Of a stretch of DNA of 14,840 nucleotides, positions 1 to 7,148 are shown in pieces. Position 1 is the stretch's first letter; the number at the start of each line of letters is the position of its first letter. Below the pieces are notes generated by a model. That model saw nothing but the letters and a program-made list of their open reading frames with translations, had not been told where the DNA came from and made no database searches. A program made the position numbers and the translations under genes. This stretch comes from Anaerolineae bacterium (lineage in GTDB: Bacteria > Chloroflexota > Anaerolineae > B4-G1 > DUEL01), in NCBI GenBank assembly GCA_016926575.1, contig JAFGOJ010000439.1, positions 1-14,840 on the forward strand, read 5' to 3'.

Positions 1-98
1 AACCTGCGGGAGGGTGGGCATTTTCTGCCCTTTGTGGTGGCCGGGCCGCTACGCGGCCTAAGGCCGTGGCGACTGCTTCGAAAATAGAGCTCGTTCCT

Positions 99-139
99 GT
101 GGTGGTAGGCGCGCGATTGAATCGCGCGCCTACCACCAC
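99..139. repeat. Perfect 41-bp palindrome (20-bp arms, 1-nt centre)
   Basis: Every base from 99 to 118 pairs with the complementary base from 139 back to 120, around a central G at 119. The core is GGCGCGCGATT and its complement, flanked by GGTGGTA/TACCACC. As RNA or single-stranded DNA it would form a very stable hairpin with a small AT-rich loop. It has no T-tract on either side, so it is more like a dispersed palindromic intergenic element (REP/MITE-like) than an intrinsic terminator. Whether it is multicopy cannot be seen from one window. Confidence 0.85.
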
Positions 140-153
140 CAGACAATGTGCTC

Positions 154-176
154 CCGCCGGGTCCGTGACCCGGCGG
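154..176. repeat. GC-rich hairpin, 10-bp stem
   Basis: Arms CCGCCGGGTC (154-163) and GACCCGGCGG (167-176) pair perfectly around a 3-nt loop. An inverted copy of one half (161-176) recurs at 379-394, across the stop codon of the neighbouring minus-strand gene. No T-tract follows on either strand. Confidence 0.8.
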
Positions 177-220
177 CGGCGTGGGTCGTGGACCTGCGCC
201 GAGCGGGCGTCACGCTGAAA

Positions 221-282
221 GTAGGTCACGCTTGCAGCGTGACACCCATACCAGGCATGGTCACGTTTCCAACGTGACCTAC
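221..282. repeat. Compound inverted repeat: two hairpins inside a shared outer stem
   Basis: Hairpin A pairs GTCACGCT (225-232) with AGCGTGAC (236-243) around TGC. Hairpin B pairs GGTCACGTT (259-267) with AACGTGACC (271-279) around TCC. The outer 10-mers GTAGGTCACG (221-230) and CGTGACCTAC (273-282) are also perfect inverse complements, so an alternative long-range stem competes with the two small hairpins. A further direct copy of GTCACGCT sits at 209-216. All share a GTCACG core. It looks like a modular palindromic intergenic repeat; its function is unknown. Confidence 0.8.
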
Positions 283-378
283 ATTTTCGCTCCCCACCGA
301 GGGAACCCGCGATTCCCCCGCACCCCTTCCGCAAAAAGGTTCCGGTCAACGCCGCCGGCAATTCGTACTGTCTTGTCC

Positions 379-394
379 CCGCCGGGTCACGGAC
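379..394. repeat. Inverted copy (16 nt) of the 161-176 hairpin half
   Basis: CCGCCGGGTCACGGAC at 379-394 is the exact reverse complement of 161-176. The copy spans 387-389, which is the TGA stop codon of the FW-domain membrane protein. The gene's last codons and stop are therefore made from a sequence shared with the intergenic palindrome. Confidence 0.75.
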
Positions 395-1439
395 ACACCG
401 TGGACGTGGGCATGATGGGCGTGGACGTGATGGGCATAGGCGTATGCGTGGGCGTATCCGCAGGCCGGGGCGTGGGCGTGACTGTTGGCCTCCCCGGCTC
501 CACCGTAATCGGTGCGGGGATGGACGTATTCGTAGGCGTCACGGGAGTGGGCGTATCCGTGGGTCGACCTGGCCTTACCGTAACCGGCGTGGAAGTAAAC
601 GTGGGCGGTACGTCCGTAGGCGTAGGACTCGGCCTCGGCGTCGGCGTGACGCGCACGACCCACCCCGACACGTTCAACCTCAGGTGATCCTGGTCGTTCA
701 GAAAGAACCCCCTGATCTGAAACATCCACTCCCCCTCGATCTCCCCCTCCGCCTGCGCCAGGGTAAACCCGAGCACCACCTCCACCGTCTCACCCGGGTC
801 GACCCACATGTCTCCCCCTTCTGCGCGGAACTCCGCTTCCACCGGTTCCAGCCCTTCGACGCGCACCACCACCACGCTCCCCGTCTCCTCCGCCGCGTCT
901 GGTCCCACGTTCCACGGGCACCTCCCCATGTTGGTCACCTGCCACACCGCGTAGATGGCCGGTTCGGCGCTGCCGACCACGTACTGCGTCCCCCGCGCCG
1001 GAGACAACTCCGGCCTGTCTGCAACCGTCAATGCGTACTGCGCCCTGGCATTACATTCCCCCGCCACCGCCACCGCCGTAGCCGTAGCGTCGACGGATGC
1101 ACGCTCTATGGCTTGCACCGTGGCCGTCTGGTTGGCGGCGTCCGCGATGGCCGTCGATGCGGCGGCCTGGGCCGCTGCCGTCTCGTAAGATGAAGTTGCG
1201 AATGCGTCCTGCGTTACCGCAGCCACGGCCTGGCGCGTCGCCTCGATCCGCTGGTAGAACCTATCCGCGCCCCAAAACGCGCCCAGCAAGAGCAAAATGA
1301 CGCCAGCGGCAATCCCGACCAGCACTCTACGACTAAATCTCTTCGGTGCCAGGTCGGCATACGCCTGCGCAGCCTCGGCGTGCAGCGCGCGCCACTCTGC
1401 GAGGACGTCTTCCGGCAATTCGGAGAAAGATTCTGTCAT
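387..1439 (-). CDS. Membrane-anchored protein with extracellular NBR1-like FW (four-tryptophan) domain and Pro-Thr tail
   Basis: The product is 350 aa. Residues 1-38 are cytoplasmic and end in a basic KRFSRR stretch. A single transmembrane helix follows at about 39-58, so the rest should lie outside by the positive-inside rule. Residues 66-126 are an Ala/Thr-rich stalk. Residues about 133-262 match the NBR1-type immunoglobulin-like FW fold: AVWQVTNMGRCPW, then MWVDPGETV, then GEWMFQI, with the four tryptophans at W166, W176, W212 and W238. The tail (264-350) is Pro/Thr-rich with an internal duplication. The ATG at 1439 is supported by a purine-rich GAGAGGA seven bases upstream, and the gene starts 25 nt after the kinase-like gene, as the last gene of the operon. 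Role inferred: an extracellular binding or anchoring subunit of the complex. FW domains bind protein partners in NBR1; the partner here is unknown. Confidence 0.85.
   Translation of the reverse strand: MTESFSELPEDVLAEWRALHAEAAQAYADLAPKRFSRRVLVGIAAGVILLLLGAFWGADRFYQRIEATRQAVAAVTQDAFATSSYETAAAQAAASTAIADAANQTATVQAIERASVDATATAVAVAGECNARAQYALTVADRPELSPARGTQYVVGSAEPAIYAVWQVTNMGRCPWNVGPDAAEETGSVVVVRVEGLEPVEAEFRAEGGDMWVDPGETVEVVLGFTLAQAEGEIEGEWMFQIRGFFLNDQDHLRLNVSGWVVRVTPTPRPSPTPTDVPPTFTSTPVTVRPGRPTDTPTPVTPTNTSIPAPITVEPGRPTVTPTPRPADTPTHTPMPITSTPIMPTSTVCP
468..581 (-). repeat. Internal 75-nt-period duplication in the Pro-Thr tail
   Basis: Residues 287-299 (TVRPGRPTDTPTP) and 312-324 (TVEPGRPTVTPTP) of the FW protein are two copies of one unit, at 543-581 and 468-506. 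They are 25 residues apart within a generally Pro-Thr-rich tail. The DNA copies are diverged but alignable. This is the kind of expandable linker seen on bacterial surface proteins. Confidence 0.7.
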
Positions 1440-1464
1440 ATCGCTTTCCTCTCGCTCTCTCCCA

Positions 1465-4400
1465 CTATCTCATATGGGGTTTGGTGGCTTGCGGTCTCGA
1501 TTCATCATGCTGCACTTTTGGGAGCTGTAGGCGGATCTCGGGCTGTGCCTTCTCGCGAGACAACCGGCCGCCGCCCGGCAGGCGCTTGAACCGCCCACCA
1601 ACATCTCCCACGGCAGGCGCGGTGGCGTCGATGACCACCTTCCACAGCGCCCGTACTTCATCTGGGCGCGCCTCTTCGGCCAGCTCGTCGACGCCGCGCA
1701 CGATCGCCTCACGCGCCGAGCGGGCAATCGCCCCGGTTTGGGGCACCAGCAACACATCCCGCTGCAGCCGGTCGACCGCCGTCGAGCGCTCCTCCAGAAT
1801 GCGGGCCACCTGCCCTCCCAACGCCTGCACCAACTGGCCGCGCAGGCTTTCCGGCGCTGCCAGCAGCACTTCCCGTTGCGGCTTCAACAGCCAGAGGGAG
1901 AACTCCTTCAAGCGCGGCAGATACGCAGGCGTTTCGATCCGCTCGTACAGCCGCTGCAGGCCGGCCATCGCTTCCGCCCTCCTGTAATGCACCTCCACCT
2001 CTTCCAGAGACTGGGCCAGGGTCTGGTGTAGCCCAATCTCATCTTCAAGCAGCGCCAGATGGTTCGGGACTTGTTCCGTCGCTTGCTCCGTCATTTGTTC
2101 CATCGCCGGTTCCGTCGCTTGTTCCGAGGTCTCCAGGGCGATGTCCTTTCTCCAAGGAGTCAAACCCAACCTGGTCCACACGTCGTTCAGCGCTTTGATA
2201 TGCCCATCGAACCGGCGCGCGGCATCTGCCGCCGCCTTGACGGCAACCGGGTCGTAGGGCGTCGACATTGGCTGTGTGGGCCTGGCATCGTCCGCTGTTG
2301 CTTCTGTCGCATCTCCACGGTGCGCCTCGGCCCCTGCTGCCTCGTCCACCACCGAATTATTGCGCGCTTCTTCGACGGGAACGCGGCTGACAGCCCGGTC
2401 GGCCGCGTGGCCCTGCTCCACCAGCCAGTCGATCTCAGCTTCCCAATCCTCCAGCGCATTCGAGTCCAGGGCCGCTTTCAACTCGGGGTACTGCAGACCG
2501 GCAGGCAAAGGCGGCAGGTCGATCCAGGGCCGCCCCTCCGCATCCCGCTGCTGGTGCAGCCCGCGGTTCAACACGATCAGGTGGCGGAGAATCGTACGCG
2601 CCCGGAGCAAGTCGTCGGTGTTTCCCGCACGCAGCAAAACATCCGCAATTCGATCGCGCAAGGTGGGTAGAGATTCAAGGCCGGGATGCGATTTGCTTTC
2701 TAGGGTAGTCCACCAGACCAATTGCCAATAGAGGCGAAGCAACGGGAGCGGATCCGTCTCCAACTGATTTTTTTTCCATTGCTGGTCTTTTTCGTACAGT
2801 GCTCGCCCAAGTTGGTGTGCCCACCTGGATGTAGCCTTTTCCAACTCGTGTTTGAGATCTTCCCATTTGGACACAGCCTGTTCCAACTCGCGCTGGAGGT
2901 CTGTCTGCCGATCGCCAAGGTGGAAAGTGGGCGACTGTTCCGCAGCCATCGTGCGCTGTTTGTCCATCAGTACGGCGTAGTTGTCTGCGGAGGGCGTATC
3001 ATGCAAGACCCGTTCCATCTCTGCCGCGCGCTTCACGTCGGCGAGGAAGGCGCGCAGGTCGTCTGCCGGAACGTCGGGGTGATTGGGCAGCCGGATTCCT
3101 GCCGCTTCCCGGCTGGCATCGACAAACGAACGGTTCGCTGCCAGGCTTTGGGCCAGCTTGCGCATCGCCGCTTCAGCCGCAAGTCGCGCGTCGAGTTCTA
3201 CGGCATACTTCGTCAACTCGTCCCATACCGGCGGGCGCAGGCTTTCAGGGACAACCTGTTGCAACCAGCGGGCTCTCTCGACGGCCTCTTTGAAAACTTC
3301 TTTGGAGCTACGTTCGCGTATCAGTTTCTTATCCGCATCGATCCGGTCGCTCACATACCGGTCGAGGTAGCCAGTCAAATCGTTCCGCCAGGTGGCTGCT
3401 GCCTCACGCAGCGTGGCCCAGCTTTCTTCTATACTGGTCAAGACGCGTAGATCGACATCCAGGCAGCGCACCGTCTCGGCAAAGTCAACGCCCCCCATCC
3501 AGAAAGGGTATTGACCGGCAGGCGCTTCCACGTCCCGGCGGACGGCCACCGCTTGATCGACGCGCAGCGCCATCTGCTCCAGGCGTTCGGCTCCCGGCAG
3601 GCCCTGAAAAAGCTGTTTGCCCTGATCCAAGAGTGTCTTAGCCTGCTCGAAATCGGTGAGCACTTCCACGTGCGTGCGCCAGCGCCGACCACACTCTTCT
3701 ACAATCGAACGGGCACGAGGATTGGGGTCGTCTTTCAGCAAGCCGATCATTCCCTCCAGGTCCTCGAACGCCAATGTCCTCTTGAGAGCTTCCTCTGCAC
3801 GGCCTATGAGCGCCAGTCGGTGTTGAGCCTCCTCACGCCACTCTCCTTCCTCGTCGGTGAGGCGCAGGCCCTGAGTTTCCATTTCCTCCAGGGCCGCGAG
3901 GATGGACGCGTAATCGCCCTTGGGGTGCGCCGCTTCGATCTGCCGGCGAGCCTCCTGCGCGCGGTCGATCTGGCGCTGCAGGCGGTTCAACTCCGCCAGC
4001 AAATCCTCGCGGATACGAAACAAGGGCACAACGGCGTAGTTGAAACTCTCCCCCCCAGGCAAGCCGGTCAAGAGACGGTTGTTCCACCCCAGCGGCTGCT
4101 GAAGCAGATTCTTCGCGCCCTCGAAATCCCGCGCCCAGACGAGTTGACGGACGTTCTCTACAATGCTTCGAGCGCGATGTTCGTACTGGTTGGCCATCTG
4201 CGCTTCGGCCAATACAGCTTCTGCTTCTGGGTCGCCCGGATTCAGGCGATCCGCCTGACGTGCCAGCGGGAGCGCCTCTCCGTACTCCCCCTGGCGACAG
4301 TACCCTTTGGCCTTTTCCAGCGCGTCGCTGGCTTGATTGCGCGTTTGCGCCAGCTCGAGCATCTCACGCTGGCGGTCTATGGACTCCTTCAGGCGGGATT

Positions 4401-6207
4401 CGGCGCGGCGGCGAAGCGCCTGCGCACGATATTGGCCTGGGTCGACCCTCAAGATCTCCTCGAACGTGTTCAGCGCCAGGCGGAACGCCTCTGCCGCATC
4501 CTCGTAGGCCTGAGACGCGGCCAACGCATTGTCGAGCCGCTCGCTGTTGCGCCCTTGTTGGAAGGCTGCTTCCCCACGCCCCATACTCGTATCAGCGTCG
4601 CCATATTGCGTGAAGAAACGCCGGCGCTGCTGCAAGCGTCCACGTTCTGTTTCCAGCCGGTCGCGGATATCCGGTTCCAGTGGTGCCAACTCCTGGGCCT
4701 GTTGCAGCTTTTGGAGGGCTATCTCTACGTTGGCAATGTGCGCTTTTTCTATCTCCAACCAATTCGGAGCGAGCGCTTCTGCGGGCCGTGGTTCGGACTG
4801 GCCGATATCGTCCACCGCTTCCTGGCTGAGAAGACCTGCCTGAGCCAGACTGCTCATAGCCTGAACAGGGGGCGTATCCCACATCTCCGGGGCCAAGTCT
4901 GCTAACTCATTGACGGATTGCAGCACTTCTATCCAACGGTGATTGATCAACGCCGTCGCCGCCCGATCCAACGCCGCCCATTCGGACGTTTTGCGAATGT
5001 CGATGCCGTGTCGCTGTTGTTTCAACCGATCGCCGGACTGCGCCAGGCGATAGAAGATGCGGGCCAGACGCGCCGAATCGCTATCTGGGGGCAGAATGCG
5101 CGTCTGTTGCTCGAATTCCTCCGCCGCCTGGCCGTACGCGCCGGTGCGAAGCGTGCCCCTGGCAAAAGCGATAGGCTCCCACGTCTTTTTTTCCAACTCT
5201 TCGCGCGCCTGGCCGGCCCACATTTCAAACGACCGCCGCATCTCGGTAGGCGGGTCGAACCGCAGCGCCAGGTCGGAAATAGCCAACACGCGGTCGTGTC
5301 GCCCTTGCGGGCGAGCGTGCCAAAACCGATCCTGCAGCCGGCCCAAGGGGTTGGACGCCTCTGTGTGTCGAAGCGTCTCCAACCACCAGGCCAGATCGGC
5401 GTGGATGTCGTCCGCACGTTGGTAGCGCCGCTGAGGATCCCTGTGGAGCAATCGCTCCAGAATCTGGCGTGTCCCTTCGGTCAACTGATCCCATCCCGGC
5501 ACTCCCAAGCCGAGCCGGGCGGGCGGTTGACCGTCTTGCCCCAAGCGCGCGTGAACGCCTAAGAAGAAATAGAAAAGATGCTGCCCTAGGAAAAAGAGGT
5601 CCTGCGTCTGATCTGCCACATCCCCCGTTATGTTCCAGTCGATCACTTTGAGATCGAGCTTGTCTGGTTCGATCCATTGCAGGCGAATGCGGTCGGCTTT
5701 CGTCCGGGGTTCGAAATCCTTGAGCGCCATACCTGCCCGGTGAGTGGTCGAAACGACCGAGGCAATGGCCGAAGCGATGGAAACCATCCGCCGTTCGTCG
5801 TCCAGTGAGGTAATAGCAAACAGTTCGAAGGCAGGGGGAGCCGCCTCTTGTACAACGAACGGCTGCTCCGGTCCCAGTTCACCATAGTCAAACAGCGCAA
5901 CGATATGACGTTGAAGAACGGTCTGTCGAGCCCATTGAAGGCGTGCTGCCAGCGAGTTCGCGCGTTCCCACTCTGGAGATTCGGCCTGGTTGAGCAAGGC
6001 CAGCACCTCTCCCTCACGCCGCACGGCCTCGATTCTGGAGAAATCCTCGCTAAAATCGTCCCGCACCACTTTGACAACAACAGAGGCATCTGGGACAGCC
6101 GTCGGGGCGGCCAAGTAGACATCCGCTACGGCCCCCTGACCCAGGCGTTTGCGGATACGATAACGCTCCCCCCCCAGCAACACGAGCTCATCGGTCTCGA
6201 ACTTCAT
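1465..6207 (-). CDS. Large protein kinase-like (probably pseudokinase) protein with TPR/helical repeats
   Basis: The product is 1580 aa. Residues about 14-280 have a protein kinase fold: glycine loop GQGAVADVY (from G23), VVVK lysine K46, a glutamate in the expected alphaC position (E65 or E67), then HRAGMALKDFEPRT where HRDxKPxN is expected, and IDWN (D190) in place of DFG. The catalytic aspartate D164 is kept, but the usual lysine is E166 and the metal-binding asparagine is apparently lost, so activity is doubtful. Residues about 290-1450 are helical, with TPR-like units near 345-385, 565-600 and 628-665, then long charged helices. No signal peptide or membrane segment is seen, so it is cytoplasmic. 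The ATG at 6207 was chosen over upstream in-frame starts: it has CAGGAG eight bases upstream, overlaps the propeller stop by ATGA, and begins just before the kinase glycine loop. Role inferred: a signalling scaffold that binds other members of the assembly. Confidence 0.85.
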   Translation of the reverse strand: MKFETDELVLLGGERYRIRKRLGQGAVADVYLAAPTAVPDASVVVKVVRDDFSEDFSRIEAVRREGEVLALLNQAESPEWERANSLAARLQWARQTVLQRHIVALFDYGELGPEQPFVVQEAAPPAFELFAITSLDDERRMVSIASAIASVVSTTHRAGMALKDFEPRTKADRIRLQWIEPDKLDLKVIDWNITGDVADQTQDLFFLGQHLFYFFLGVHARLGQDGQPPARLGLGVPGWDQLTEGTRQILERLLHRDPQRRYQRADDIHADLAWWLETLRHTEASNPLGRLQDRFWHARPQGRHDRVLAISDLALRFDPPTEMRRSFEMWAGQAREELEKKTWEPIAFARGTLRTGAYGQAAEEFEQQTRILPPDSDSARLARIFYRLAQSGDRLKQQRHGIDIRKTSEWAALDRAATALINHRWIEVLQSVNELADLAPEMWDTPPVQAMSSLAQAGLLSQEAVDDIGQSEPRPAEALAPNWLEIEKAHIANVEIALQKLQQAQELAPLEPDIRDRLETERGRLQQRRRFFTQYGDADTSMGRGEAAFQQGRNSERLDNALAASQAYEDAAEAFRLALNTFEEILRVDPGQYRAQALRRRAESRLKESIDRQREMLELAQTRNQASDALEKAKGYCRQGEYGEALPLARQADRLNPGDPEAEAVLAEAQMANQYEHRARSIVENVRQLVWARDFEGAKNLLQQPLGWNNRLLTGLPGGESFNYAVVPLFRIREDLLAELNRLQRQIDRAQEARRQIEAAHPKGDYASILAALEEMETQGLRLTDEEGEWREEAQHRLALIGRAEEALKRTLAFEDLEGMIGLLKDDPNPRARSIVEECGRRWRTHVEVLTDFEQAKTLLDQGKQLFQGLPGAERLEQMALRVDQAVAVRRDVEAPAGQYPFWMGGVDFAETVRCLDVDLRVLTSIEESWATLREAAATWRNDLTGYLDRYVSDRIDADKKLIRERSSKEVFKEAVERARWLQQVVPESLRPPVWDELTKYAVELDARLAAEAAMRKLAQSLAANRSFVDASREAAGIRLPNHPDVPADDLRAFLADVKRAAEMERVLHDTPSADNYAVLMDKQRTMAAEQSPTFHLGDRQTDLQRELEQAVSKWEDLKHELEKATSRWAHQLGRALYEKDQQWKKNQLETDPLPLLRLYWQLVWWTTLESKSHPGLESLPTLRDRIADVLLRAGNTDDLLRARTILRHLIVLNRGLHQQRDAEGRPWIDLPPLPAGLQYPELKAALDSNALEDWEAEIDWLVEQGHAADRAVSRVPVEEARNNSVVDEAAGAEAHRGDATEATADDARPTQPMSTPYDPVAVKAAADAARRFDGHIKALNDVWTRLGLTPWRKDIALETSEQATEPAMEQMTEQATEQVPNHLALLEDEIGLHQTLAQSLEEVEVHYRRAEAMAGLQRLYERIETPAYLPRLKEFSLWLLKPQREVLLAAPESLRGQLVQALGGQVARILEERSTAVDRLQRDVLLVPQTGAIARSAREAIVRGVDELAEEARPDEVRALWKVVIDATAPAVGDVGGRFKRLPGGGRLSREKAQPEIRLQLPKVQHDESRPQATKPHMR
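2068..2125 (-). repeat. Degenerate 12-bp tandem repeat in the kinase-like gene
   Basis: On the minus strand about five 12-bp units of the form GAACAAGCGACG encode consecutive tetrapeptides EQAT, EPAM, EQMT, EQAT, EQV at about residues 1361-1380. The unit is a multiple of three, so copy number can change without a frameshift. It lies in a low-complexity linker between helical segments. Confidence 0.75.
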
Positions 6208-7148
6208 AAGTGGAACTCCTGAGAGATATAATCGACAAACGCAACCTGACCATTCTGACACGCCGCCACCAACGTGTGCGCCTGGGCAACGGCCAACTCG
6301 TTGATCGTAGATTTGAGAACCACGCCGGAGGCCAGCGTTCGCCCGGTATGGGCATCGATGGCCGCTATTTCCCCTCCGTATCCGACACCGGCGAAGAGAA
6401 GCGGTTGCTCTGCATCGGCGGTCAGCGCGGTGACGGGCACATCGAAACTCCGCTCCCAGATCACATCGTCCAACGCGGCAGTGTAGACCACCAGGCGGCG
6501 CGAAGATGGCGTATTCACGGTCACCGCTACCGCGTGTGTGTTGGGAAGCACCGTCACCCTTGTGATCATCCCTTCGACGTATTGATAAGCGCACACGGAC
6601 GCGCTGCGCGGTTCCAGCGCGGCCAGGCGATTCGTGCCTGAAGTCGCGCTGCCGACGTACAGATATTCTCCGCCGGCATCGAGGGCCACCGACCACAACC
6701 GTGCTTCCGTGGCGTTGCCCTCATCGGGGTGCCGCCGCCATAGAACTTCCCCATCCGTTCGCAGCACTGCCAACCCCGGGCCGAGGTGTCCGACCGCCAA
6801 CAGTTGCGATTGAGCCGACAAGGATATCGTATGGATGTCCTTCGCCTCATAGATGGTCTGCGCCTTATAGCTCAACGCCTCTTCTGACCGCTCCAGCGCG
6901 AGGCGAATCACCATGCCCTCACGCGCTGCCACGTAGAGCTGATCAAAGCCGGCGGAGCCGATGATCCGGCGGACCGGCATGTGCCAGTCCGCCGGAGGAT
7001 ACACGAGCAACTCGCGCCCTGTCGCATCCAAAACGGTCACACCATGCTCTGAACCGACGGCGGCAAGGCGACCATCGCTTGGCAGCGCCACAGCGTGTGC
7101 AGCGCTGCCAAGGTTGACGAAGCGGCGGATTTCCAGCCGACCGCTCAT
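6204..7148 (-). CDS. Cytoplasmic beta-propeller (WD40/PQQ-like) protein
   Basis: The product is 314 aa. The sequence is a series of about 40-residue beta-rich units with recurring patterns such as LAAVGSEHGVTVLDATGREL, LLAVGHLGPGLAVLRTDGEVLW, LYVGSATSG, LLFAGVGYGGEIAAIDAHTGRTL and LVAACQNGQVAFVDY. The 'value then DxxTGxxL' rhythm is typical of WD40/PQQ-type propellers, here probably six or seven blades. No signal peptide or membrane segment is visible, so it should act in the cytoplasm. Its ATG overlaps the tubulin-like stop (ATGA at 7145-7148), and its own stop overlaps the kinase start in the same way, indicating translational coupling. Propellers usually serve as protein-binding platforms; here it may link the tubulin-like protein to the kinase-like scaffold (inference). 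No enzymatic residues were recognised. Confidence 0.85.
   Translation of the reverse strand: MSGRLEIRRFVNLGSAAHAVALPSDGRLAAVGSEHGVTVLDATGRELLVYPPADWHMPVRRIIGSAGFDQLYVAAREGMVIRLALERSEEALSYKAQTIYEAKDIHTISLSAQSQLLAVGHLGPGLAVLRTDGEVLWRRHPDEGNATEARLWSVALDAGGEYLYVGSATSGTNRLAALEPRSASVCAYQYVEGMITRVTVLPNTHAVAVTVNTPSSRRLVVYTAALDDVIWERSFDVPVTALTADAEQPLLFAGVGYGGEIAAIDAHTGRTLASGVVLKSTINELAVAQAHTLVAACQNGQVAFVDYISQEFHL
6216..6221 (-). promoter_or_regulatory. Ribosome binding site deciding the kinase-like start
   Basis: CAGGAG on the minus strand, eight bases before the ATG at 6207. It lies inside the end of the propeller gene and supports the short start rather than the long in-frame extension towards 6696. 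Confidence 0.7.

Larger units (their letters stand above)
1..386. other. Gene-free, palindrome-rich intergenic region
   Basis: I see no convincing gene in this stretch. Open frames here have no ribosome binding site and no recognisable protein character, and the longer ones simply run antisense into the gene that ends at 387. The stretch holds several perfect inverted repeats, listed separately. Smaller ones are a 5-bp stem at 16-30 (GGGCA/TGCCC, 5-nt loop, followed by TTTGT) and a 6-bp stem at 44-58 (GGCCGC/GCGGCC, loop TAC). It is the downstream flank of the minus-strand operon. None of the hairpins is followed by a clear T-run on the minus strand, so I do not call a Rho-independent terminator. 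Confidence 0.7.

Noticed and set aside
99..282. CRISPR array or intrinsic terminator
   Set aside because: There are no evenly spaced identical repeats with unique spacers, and no hairpin here is followed by a T-run on the strand where a terminator would be needed.
181..729. Open frames on both strands across the Pro-Thr tail (for example 181-687 plus and 346-729 minus)
   Set aside because: They are shadows of the repetitive Pro-Thr coding sequence; the products are Gly/Val- or His/Tyr/Ala-rich low complexity with no ribosome binding sites.
6208..6696. 163-codon N-terminal extension of the kinase-like protein
   Set aside because: It lies antiparallel to nothing but fully overlaps the propeller gene in another frame and is Arg-rich nonsense in character. 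The ATG at 6207 has a good ribosome binding site and an ATGA overlap.
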